A stretch of DNA of 9,122 nt, taken from contig JAGTUW010000011.1 in NCBI GenBank assembly GCA_018224345.1, forward strand, positions 1 through 9,122, written 5' to 3'. Positions 1 to 5,431 of this stretch are shown in pieces. A model generated the notes under the pieces. That model was not told where the DNA came from. It worked only from the letters and a program-made list of their open reading frames with translations, and ran no database searches. The stretch comes from Bacteroidota bacterium. GTDB taxonomy: Bacteria > Bacteroidota > Ignavibacteria > SZUA-365. The first letter of the stretch is position 1. Each line of letters starts with the position of its first letter. The position numbers and the translations under genes are program-made.

Positions 1-695
1 TCGCTGTCCACAGGCTCATGTGTATCCGTATCACCCGTTTCCGCTTCCGCTGTTTCCGCTTCCGCTGTTTCTGCTGCTGGCGTTTCTGCTGCTGGCGTTT
101 CTGCTGCTGGCGTTTCCGCTGTTTCCGCTTCCGCTGCTGGCGTTTCCGCTGCTGGCGTTTCCGCTGCTGGCGTTTCCGCTTCCGCTGTTTCCGCGGCAGG
201 CGCATCAGCTTCCTTCACGTCGGCTTCTTTTTTCTCTGCGTCGGCTTCTTTTTTCTCTGCGTCGGCTTCTTTTTCTCCGGTTGCGGGTTTCGGTTTTTCA
301 GCCGGTTTGGTAACAGGGGCGTTTCTGGCATTACGCTGAGGTCCGGACTGTTGTTCGCTTTCCTGCAGTGCCACGGCCGCGCGGTCGCGTTTGGCTTTGA
401 GCTCGCGTTCATCCAGAGCTATTGTCAGGTAGCGCATGACATTTTCATCGAGAGTCAGGAAACGCTCGACTTTGTCGACGATACGGAGTTCGGATTCGAA
501 TTCGATGCACACGTAATAGCCGTTGTGCTTCTTCGTGATGGGATAGGCAAGACGGCGTCGACCGAGATGCTCGGTTTTGACGATCTCCCCACCGTTTTTT
601 GTGATGGTGTCTTCGGCCATCTTGACGGTGGATTCAATTTGTTGATCGTCCAACCCGGGATTGACGATAAATGTGCACTCGTAAAAGCGTTTCAT
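1..695 (-). CDS. rpsF: Ribosomal protein S6 with a long acidic repeat tail (3' end beyond window)
   Basis: S6 binds 16S rRNA in the platform of the 30S subunit as a pair with S18. The protein starts MKRFYECTFIVNPGLDD, and residues about 40-60 contain LGRRRLAYPITKK followed by HNGYYV, typical of the S6 fold, which ends near residue 100. S6 is usually about 95-140 aa; here 231 codons are read with no stop before the window edge. Beyond about residue 105 there is a charged linker, then AEKKEAD repeats (roughly residues 139-160), then ETPAA repeats (roughly 172-208) and an acidic end (GDTDTHEPVDS). The tail is low-complexity and probably disordered. The start ATG has AAAGGG upstream, with 10 bases between GGG and ATG. 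A terminator-like hairpin separates it from hppA. S18, L9 or ssb would be expected next, but lie outside. Identity of the N-terminal domain is secure; the role of the tail is unknown. Confidence 0.95.
   Translation of the reverse strand, partial: MKRFYECTFIVNPGLDDQQIESTVKMAEDTITKNGGEIVKTEHLGRRRLAYPITKKHNGYYVCIEFESELRIVDKVERFLTLDENVMRYLTIALDERELKAKRDRAAVALQESEQQSGPQRNARNAPVTKPAEKPKPATGEKEADAEKKEADAEKKEADVKEADAPAAETAEAETPAAETPAAETPAAEAETAETPAAETPAAETPAAETAEAETAEAETGDTDTHEPVDS
72..176 (-). repeat. 15-bp tandem repeats coding the ETPAA units of the S6 tail
   Basis: Seven consecutive 15-bp steps. Positions 72-116 are three identical copies of TGCTGCTGGCGTTTC (plus-strand reading), 117-131 is a diverged spacer coding EAETA, and 132-176 are three identical copies of CGCTGCTGGCGTTTC. 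The two blocks differ only by T versus C in the first base, a synonymous alanine change (GCA/GCG). Each unit encodes Glu-Thr-Pro-Ala-Ala, so gain or loss of units keeps the frame. Confidence 0.9.
219..275 (-). repeat. 21-bp repeats coding the AEKKEAD units of the S6 tail
   Basis: Positions 219-239 and 240-260 are identical 21-bp units, each coding the seven residues Ala-Glu-Lys-Lys-Glu-Ala-Asp. A third, partial copy starts at 261 and diverges after about 14 bases, reading Glu-Lys-Glu-Ala-Asp. Each unit contains a run of six T on the plus strand, a further possible slippage site. Confidence 0.85.
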
Positions 696-700
696 TGAAG

Positions 701-715
701 CGGTGCCCTTTGGAC
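701..715 (-). promoter_or_regulatory. Small hairpin and ACCG in the rpsF leader (possible S6:S18 operator)
   Basis: Just before rpsF the transcript reads GUCC-AAA-GGGC (715-705, one G-U pair) followed at once by ACCG (704-701). The likely ribosome-binding GGG (708-706) lies inside the small stem. Many bacterial rpsF mRNAs carry a leader that the S6:S18 pair binds, with a conserved CCG next to a helix. The resemblance here is by eye only; the outer helix is not clear and the stem is short. Confidence 0.3.
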
Positions 716-723
716 TGTGGTAC

Positions 724-758
724 AAAACGGCCCGGCGACGCGCGTTGCGCCGCCGAGC
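724..758 (-). terminator. GC-rich hairpin with short U run between hppA and rpsF
   Basis: On the minus strand the arms at 758-748 and 740-730 form an 11-bp stem (two G-U pairs) around a 7-base loop. It is followed by CG and then TTTT at 727-724. It lies 34 bases after the hppA stop codon and ends 28 bases before the rpsF start. The stem is strong but the U run is only four long, so it could be a weak intrinsic terminator or an attenuator lowering read-through into rpsF. It could also be part of a larger rpsF leader fold. Confidence 0.45.
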
Positions 759-791
759 AGGGTCAATTGATTTCAGAAAGAACGGCTTCCG

Positions 792-2801
792 CTATTTCGC
801 AAGATGTGCTATCAGCGGAGCTATCACTAAAGATACGATGGACATCAGTTTAATCAAAATGTTCATGGACGGGCCCGAGGTGTCCTTGAAGGGATCACCA
901 ACAGTATCGCCGACCACGGTAGCCTTATGGACCTCGGAATTTTTTCCGCCGAGATTGCCGAGTTCCACCCATTTTTTGGCATTATCCCATGCACCTCCGG
1001 CATTTGCCATAAACAATGCGAGAAGGACGCCTGTGACGGTGGCGCCGGCGAGCAGTCCTCCCAGCGCTTCCGGTCCGAGGGTAAAGCCGACGAGCACGGG
1101 AGCGATCACGGCAGTCACACCGGGGAGCACCATCTCCCTGAGTGCGGCCTTTGTGGAAATATCGACGCAACGCGCCGCATCGGGTTTTGCTGTCCCTTCC
1201 ATCAGACCCTTGATCTCACGAAACTGCCGGCGCACTTCCTCGACCATGGCGAAGGCGGCCTTGCCGACGGAGGTCATGGTCATTGCGGCAATAGCGAAGG
1301 GCAGCACGCCACCGATCATCAGACCGATCACGGTTGTATGATCAAGTATATTGATGACGAACACCCTGTCGACACCGAGAGCCATATTGATGGTGCTCGA
1401 ATATGCAGTAAACAATGCGAGCGCGGTAAGCGCGGCAGAACCGATGGCAAAGCCCTTGCCCATCGCGGCGGTAGTGTTGCCGAGAGAATCCAGTGTGTCG
1501 GTGATCTTTCGGACATCCTTGCCCAGCATTGCCATCTCGGAAATTCCCCCGGCATTGTCGGCAATCGGGCCGTAGGCATCGACGGACATGGTAATACCGA
1601 CGGTCGCGAGCATTCCCACGGCCGCAATGGCGATGCCGTAGATACCGGCGGTTTCGAATGACACGAAAATGGCAAGCACTATCATGATAATGGGTCCGAT
1701 AACGCTTTCCATACCGACGGCAAGGCCGGAAATGATATTGGTCGCGACACCGGTCCGGCTGGCCTCGGCAATACGGCGGACCGGTTTTCCGCCTGTGTAA
1801 TATTCGGTGATGAAGCCGATAAAGAGGCCGGCCAGCGCACCGGCGAGCAACGGCCAGAAATAATTCAACGCGATGCCCATCGGCCCCATGGCGATAAACA
1901 CACCGAGCAGCATGAGGACCAGAGAGATGATCGTCGAATAACGCAGTGCGGCGGCGGGGTTGGCCTGTGCGAACAGACGGATGGTCGCAATACCCACGAG
2001 AGAGGCACCGAGTCCGATGACAGCGATAATCAGCGGAAAGATCATGAAGATCACGCCCATGGCGGTCGAAGCCGCGATGGCCAGCGTCGCGATGATCGAA
2101 CCGACATAGGACTCAAAAATATCCGCTCCCATACCTGCAACGTCACCCACATTGTCGCCGACATTATCGGCGATCACGGCGGGATTGCGTGGGTCGTCTT
2201 CCGGAATTCCGGCCTCGACTTTCCCGACGAGATCGGCGCCGACATCCGCGGCTTTGGTGTAAATACCCCCACCAACACGGGCGAAGAGCGCAATGGAGCT
2301 GGCTCCCATGGCAAACCCGCTCAATACATCGGCCTGCTCATAATTTCCGAAGAAGATGAAGAACATGCCGACACCGATCAGGCCGAGACTCGCGACGGAC
2401 AGCCCCATCACCGATCCACCCATAAAGGATACCAGAAGCGCACGCGCCTGTCCCGAACTCCGTGCGGCTTCGGTCGTACGTACGTTGGCGCTGGTCGCCG
2501 ACATCATGCCGAGGAAACCGGCGAGTATCGAACAGATCGCGCCGGCAAGAAAGGCCATGCCTGTGTTCATTCCGATAAAAACAGCGAGCAGAATGAACAC
2601 GATGATAATGAATATTGATAGAACCCTGTATTCACTTCTCAGGAAGGCCATGGCTCCGACATGAATCTGCTCCGCAATGTCTTGCATCACTTCCGTACCG
2701 GGAGACTGGCGCTTGATCGAGAAATAGATGATCAAGGCAACAACCAGTCCGACCAACCCGCTGAGGGGAGGCCATAATCCCAGTGAACCCAATTCAGTCA
2801 T
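792..2801 (-). CDS. hppA: Membrane-bound ion-pumping pyrophosphatase, K+-dependent type
   Basis: It hydrolyses cytosolic pyrophosphate and uses the energy to export Na+ and/or H+. At 669 aa with about 16 hydrophobic segments it is normal for the family. The signature DVGADLVGKVE is at residues 186-196, the metal-PPi motif DNVGDNVGD at 212-220, and a second acidic motif, GDTVGDPFKD, at 631-640. GNTTAAMG at 441-448 has Ala445 and Gly448, the pattern of K+-dependent members; K+-independent ones have Lys and Thr there. In the segment carrying the ion gate, Asp227 is followed by Glu at +3 (Glu230), as in the Na+-pumping Thermotoga enzyme; plant H+ pumps have it at +7. Lys651 matches the gate lysine. 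Na+ pumping is therefore favoured but not proven. The start ATG overlaps the pth stop (ATGA), and CAGGA lies upstream. No break or missing catalytic residue was seen. Confidence 0.96.
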   Translation of the reverse strand: MTELGSLGLWPPLSGLVGLVVALIIYFSIKRQSPGTEVMQDIAEQIHVGAMAFLRSEYRVLSIFIIIVFILLAVFIGMNTGMAFLAGAICSILAGFLGMMSATSANVRTTEAARSSGQARALLVSFMGGSVMGLSVASLGLIGVGMFFIFFGNYEQADVLSGFAMGASSIALFARVGGGIYTKAADVGADLVGKVEAGIPEDDPRNPAVIADNVGDNVGDVAGMGADIFESYVGSIIATLAIAASTAMGVIFMIFPLIIAVIGLGASLVGIATIRLFAQANPAAALRYSTIISLVLMLLGVFIAMGPMGIALNYFWPLLAGALAGLFIGFITEYYTGGKPVRRIAEASRTGVATNIISGLAVGMESVIGPIIMIVLAIFVSFETAGIYGIAIAAVGMLATVGITMSVDAYGPIADNAGGISEMAMLGKDVRKITDTLDSLGNTTAAMGKGFAIGSAALTALALFTAYSSTINMALGVDRVFVINILDHTTVIGLMIGGVLPFAIAAMTMTSVGKAAFAMVEEVRRQFREIKGLMEGTAKPDAARCVDISTKAALREMVLPGVTAVIAPVLVGFTLGPEALGGLLAGATVTGVLLALFMANAGGAWDNAKKWVELGNLGGKNSEVHKATVVGDTVGDPFKDTSGPSMNILIKLMSIVSLVIAPLIAHLAK

Positions 2802-3382
2802 AACGAATCCTGTTGTGTTGTTGGAGGAGTATTGTAGACGTTCATCGCCTTCTGCATGCCGATGTCCATTACCGCGATCACGGCATCCGCCGCACGGTCA
2901 ATCATGTTCATCACTTGTGGAAGTTCTTCTTCGTTGAACGGACTCAAAACATATCCTGCAAGATCAGCAGAAGACGCGGAAAAATCAACCCCGCAACGCA
3001 GACGAGGGATGCGGTCGGTTCCCGTCATTGAAAGTATCGAGCCCAATCCGTTATGTCCTCCGTCGCTTCCACGCGATCTGAGACGCAACTGACCGAGAGG
3101 CAGTTGCACCTCATCGTAGATGACGAGGAGTTCGGACGGGCGCAAGGCATACTGTTCCATCAATTGGATGACGGCCTCGCCGCTTCGATTCATATATGTC
3201 CACGGCTTGCAGAGAATGACATCCCAGCCGGCATGCCGGGCCCGGGCCTGATAATAATTCGTGTTAAACGAAGACTCGCGAATATCGCATATATCCGCGA
3301 GTCTTTCCACGACGTGAAAACCAATATTGTGTCGCGTCTCCGCATAACGGCTGCCAGGATTGCCGAGGCCGATAACGGCCAG
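2798..3382 (-). CDS. pth: Peptidyl-tRNA hydrolase, apparently started at CTG
   Basis: It cleaves the ester bond of peptidyl-tRNAs that drop off ribosomes and so recycles tRNA. Counting from the CTG at 3382-3380 gives 194 aa, the normal length, starting (M)AVIGLGNPGSRY. Family residues are all present: Asn8 in GLGNPG, His18 in TRHN, Asp90 in YDEVQLPLG and Asn111 in GGHNGL (E. coli 10, 20, 93 and 114). The frame is open back to a TGA at 3520-3518 but contains no ATG, GTG or TTG upstream of GLGNPG. The first such codon is a GTG at 3310, inside the domain, which would delete Asn8 and His18. The 3382 CTG is preceded by GGAGGA; another CTG at 3466 overlaps the rplY stop and would give 222 aa with a poorly conserved-looking leader. 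The 3' end overlaps hppA by ATGA. Function is sure; the start is inferred. Confidence 0.9.
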   Translation of the reverse strand: MAVIGLGNPGSRYAETRHNIGFHVVERLADICDIRESSFNTNYYQARARHAGWDVILCKPWTYMNRSGEAVIQLMEQYALRPSELLVIYDEVQLPLGQLRLRSRGSDGGHNGLGSILSMTGTDRIPRLRCGVDFSASSADLAGYVLSPFNEEELPQVMNMIDRAADAVIAVMDIGMQKAMNVYNTPPTTQQDSL

Positions 3383-3392
3383 TCGCCGTGCT

Positions 3393-3398
3393 TCCTCC
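3393..3398 (-). promoter_or_regulatory. Shine-Dalgarno that supports the CTG start of pth
   Basis: Minus-strand GGAGGA lies 10 bases before the CTG at 3382 (11 bases counted from GGAGG). The spacing is on the long side but usable. There is no other strong Shine-Dalgarno sequence between the rplY stop and the GLGNPG codons, so this site is the main reason to place the start here. Confidence 0.5.
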
Positions 3399-3462
3399 GT
3401 CGGGGAGGGTTCGCTCTGTACGGGAAGGTCGTCGTTGACGGCTCCCGTCCTGTTGTCCGGAC

Positions 3463-4101
3463 TCAGGCCTCTTCTTCCTCGTCCGTTTCGCGGCCGATGA
3501 CCTCTGGTTCCACTCCTTCATCAACGCCTTCCTCGGCTTCCGGTTCTTCAACCGCGCGCGGATGTGATACGATAGCAAGGGTGACTCCGCCACTGGTGAC
3601 GAAGATGACATCGTCGATTTTGATATCATCCACCGAGAGCGAGTCCCCAGCGACAAGCGGTGAGACATCGACAGCGATATACTCCGGAAGGTTTCTCGGG
3701 AGGCATTCAACTTCGATCTTGTGTACTGTCTGCGTCAGCACCGCACCGTCGCGCACGCCGGCGGGAACACCTTCGAGCACAACCGGGACTTCAAATTTCA
3801 TCATCTGTCCCTTGACAACACCGATGAGATCGAAATGCATCATTTTGTCAGTGATGGGATCAAACTGCACTTCGCGCAACACGGCCATTTCACTGCTGCC
3901 GTCGTTGAGTTCGAGGTCGATGATATGGGTCTCCGAAGTGTAGACCAGATGGCGCAGTTCGAGTGCCTCGGCTTCGATGGGAATGTTCTTTGAGTTTCCG
4001 AGGTAGAACACTCCCGGAACCTTGCCTGCACGGCGGGCGGAATTCGATTTCGAGCGTCCTTTGTAATCCCGGACATTCGCTTTGAGTGTGATTGCAGCCA
4101 C
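3463..4101 (-). CDS. rplY: Ribosomal protein L25, CTC (TL5) two-domain type
   Basis: L25 binds 5S rRNA on the 50S subunit; the long CTC form has an extra C-terminal domain. At 212 aa this is the long form. Residues 1-95 form the L25 domain, with RRAGKVPGVFYLG at 23-35 and REVQFDPITDKMMHFDL at 76-92. Residues about 100-183 form the second domain, with CLPRNLPEYIAVDVS at 133-147. Residues 184-212 are a highly acidic tail (EEPEAEEGVDEG and others), common in this family. The start is GTG, with AGGAG at 4113-4109 and a 7-base spacer. It follows prs by 28 bases, and its stop TGA overlaps a CTG (3466) in the pth frame. Probably co-transcribed with prs and pth. Confidence 0.95.
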   Translation of the reverse strand: MAAITLKANVRDYKGRSKSNSARRAGKVPGVFYLGNSKNIPIEAEALELRHLVYTSETHIIDLELNDGSSEMAVLREVQFDPITDKMMHFDLIGVVKGQMMKFEVPVVLEGVPAGVRDGAVLTQTVHKIEVECLPRNLPEYIAVDVSPLVAGDSLSVDDIKIDDVIFVTSGGVTLAIVSHPRAVEEPEAEEGVDEGVEPEVIGRETDEEEEA

Positions 4102-4129
4102 GTGAGTTCTCCTGATAAATCGTGTATCG

Positions 4130-5077
4130 TTACATTAATTTGTCTTTGTCTATATCAAACAGCGAACTGATCGACTGATGCAGATGCGTGCGTTTGATCG
4201 CTTCGGCGAATGTCCCCGAAACCGAATGGACTTCCACCAGACCAGTTTCCTTCATCGCCGGACGCAAGGCGATCGTGTCTGTGACGAGAATTTTCGTCAC
4301 TCCTGAATCCCGGATTTTCTCGGGGGCATGTCCCGAAAACACTGCATGGGTACATGCACCATAGACACTCTCGGCTCCAGCCTTTTTCAGCGCCTGCACG
4401 GCATTGGCAAAGGTCCCGCCCGTATCGATCATATCATCGACCAACAAGACATTGCGACCTTCGACCTGACCGATGATATTCATCACTTCGGCTTCGTTCT
4501 GTCGCGGGCGACGCTTGTCGAGCACCACCAGTTCGGCCTTCAGGCGCTTGGCAAAGGAACGCGCCATCTTGATGCCGCCCACATCGGGTGAAACCACCGA
4601 GAGATTCTCTATGGATTCTTCCCTGAAGGACTTCAGCAACACGGCCGAGGAATAGAGGTGATCGAACGGGATGTCGAAAAACCCCTGAATCTGGGGCGCA
4701 TGCAAGTCCATCGACACAACGCGGTCGGCACCGGCACTCGTGATCAGGTTGGCCACGAGCTTGGCAGTGATCGCCACGCGCGGCTGGTCCTTGCGATCCT
4801 GCCGTGCATAGCCGAAATACGGTATCACCGCGGTGACACGCCTGGCCGATGCCCGTTTTGCAGCATCGATCAGAATCAGCAGCTCGAGAAGATTCTCCGC
4901 AGGGGGATTCGTACTCTGAATGATAAAGACGTCCCGACCACGAATATTCTCACGATATTTGACCCAGATCTCACCGTCACAGAAGGTTTTGATCTCGGAA
5001 GCGCCGAGTGGTTCGCCGATATGAGCGGCAATATTCTCGGCAAGCACCGGATTCGAACGTCCACTGAAAACCAACAT
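4130..5077 (-). CDS. prs: Ribose-phosphate pyrophosphokinase (PRPP synthetase)
   Basis: It makes PRPP from ribose 5-phosphate and ATP in the cytosol, feeding purine, pyrimidine, NAD, histidine and tryptophan synthesis. From the ATG at 5077 it is 315 aa, the usual length for class I enzymes. Visible motifs are YFGYARQDRK (87-96, ATP site), SMDLHAPQIQGFF (122-134), the flexible-loop LDKRRP (186-191, with Lys188 and Arg190) and the PRPP loop VDDMIDTGGT (213-222). Another ATG lies two codons upstream at 5083, but the GAGG at 5090-5087 is only 3 bases from that ATG and 9 from the ATG at 5077, so the latter is preferred. It sits 38 bases after tRNA-Gln, with rplY next, and is probably transcribed from the promoter at 5253-5225. 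Confidence 0.97.
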   Translation of the reverse strand: MLVFSGRSNPVLAENIAAHIGEPLGASEIKTFCDGEIWVKYRENIRGRDVFIIQSTNPPAENLLELLILIDAAKRASARRVTAVIPYFGYARQDRKDQPRVAITAKLVANLITSAGADRVVSMDLHAPQIQGFFDIPFDHLYSSAVLLKSFREESIENLSVVSPDVGGIKMARSFAKRLKAELVVLDKRRPRQNEAEVMNIIGQVEGRNVLLVDDMIDTGGTFANAVQALKKAGAESVYGACTHAVFSGHAPEKIRDSGVTKILVTDTIALRPAMKETGLVEVHSVSGTFAEAIKRTHLHQSISSLFDIDKDKLM

Positions 5078-5084
5078 GCGCATT

Positions 5085-5090
5085 CACCTC
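5085..5090 (-). promoter_or_regulatory. Shine-Dalgarno deciding the prs start
   Basis: Minus-strand GAGGTG. Counting from GAGG, the spacer is 9 bases to the ATG at 5077 and 3 bases to the ATG at 5083, which favours the downstream start. Confidence 0.6.
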
Positions 5091-5115
5091 TGTAGGGTGG
5101 TTGAGCCAACTGCTG

Positions 5116-5187
5116 CTGGGGCGGCAGGATTCGAACCTGCGAATGTCGGCTCCAAAGGCCGATGCCTTACCACTTGGCGACGCCCCA
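5116..5187 (-). tRNA. tRNA-Gln (anticodon UUG)
   Basis: A complete cloverleaf of 72 bases. The 7-bp acceptor stem TGGGGCG/CGCCCCA pairs perfectly. The D arm is GCC/GGC. The anticodon stem TCGGC/GCCGA encloses the loop CTTTGGA, so the anticodon is TTG (UUG, glutamine). The variable loop is 5 bases, and the T arm GCAGG/CCTGC carries TTCGAAT. The discriminator is G73. The next bases are CAG, so the CCA end is not encoded and must be added after transcription. The tRNA lies between a good promoter and prs in the same direction, so it is probably cut from the 5' end of the prs-rplY-pth transcript. Confidence 0.97.
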
Positions 5188-5199
5188 AAAAGATTAAAT

Positions 5200-5218
5200 C
5201 TACTGCAAACTGCAGTAG
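5200..5218 (-). repeat. Perfect 8-bp inverted repeat at the predicted transcription start
   Basis: CTACTGCA and TGCAGTAG, separated by 3 bases, form a perfect hairpin. Its upstream edge (5218) lies 6 bases after the -10 box, which is where transcription should start. It could be an operator or a hairpin at the extreme 5' end of the transcript. No U run follows directly, so it is not a good terminator. Confidence 0.7.
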
Positions 5219-5224
5219 TCTGCA

Positions 5225-5253
5225 AATATACCATTGAATGAGTTCTCAGTCAA
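5225..5253 (-). promoter_or_regulatory. Sigma70-type promoter for tRNA-Gln and prs
   Basis: Minus-strand TTGACT (5253-5248), a spacer of exactly 17 bases, then TATATT (5230-5225). Each box matches the consensus at five of six positions. The predicted start is near 5218, about 30 bases upstream of tRNA-Gln. The position before a stable RNA gene and a tight operon fits. If this is a bacterium with a divergent Bacteroidota-type consensus, the match would be less meaningful. Confidence 0.7.
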
Positions 5254-5314
5254 ATCCGTCACATGGCAGGATTTCCCCGGGCGATGTGCCACTAACGGCG
5301 TGGCCTGTACGGAA

Positions 5315-5353
5315 GGAGCTTCAGGGCCACTGCCAGCTTCTGTCGGAAGCTCC
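5315..5353. repeat. Competing inverted repeats in the phosphoesterase-tRNA gap
   Basis: GGAGCTTC (5315-5322) and GAAGCTCC (5346-5353) are a perfect 8-bp inverted repeat. A second AGCTTC (5335-5340) can pair with the same right arm across a 5-base loop, so two alternative hairpins exist. The 244-base gap from 5188 to 5431 otherwise holds the promoter and its hairpin and no credible gene. No U run follows these stems on either strand. Confidence 0.4.
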
Positions 5354-5431
5354 AATCCTGTCAGAGCCAGTGGTCCGCCATGCGATATTTCTCCGGATCA
5401 TGGCTGATTATTTGCATTCTGCGGCAGGCGC

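Noticed and set aside
18..698. Long plus-strand frame of 226 codons with Cys/Arg/Phe-rich repeats
   Set aside because: It is the antisense of rpsF; the odd composition is the mirror of the Glu/Ala/Thr tail codons. The minus-strand product is a clear S6.
747..780. TTGACC on the minus strand as a -35 box for rpsF
   Set aside because: The sequence 17 bases downstream is GC-rich hairpin with no -10-like box.
927..1661. Plus-strand frame of 244 codons rich in His/Gly/Asp
   Set aside because: Antisense shadow of hppA, which has all family motifs. No Shine-Dalgarno or recognisable domain.
3264..3710. Minus-strand frame of 148 codons spanning the rplY-pth junction
   Set aside because: It is the third frame across two genuine genes; its basic composition is a by-product. 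The GLGNPG and TRHN motifs lie in another frame.
3053..3943. Plus-strand frame of 296 codons, Ser/Thr-rich
   Set aside because: It lies antisense across pth and rplY, both real by motif. Low-complexity composition arises from the opposite codons.
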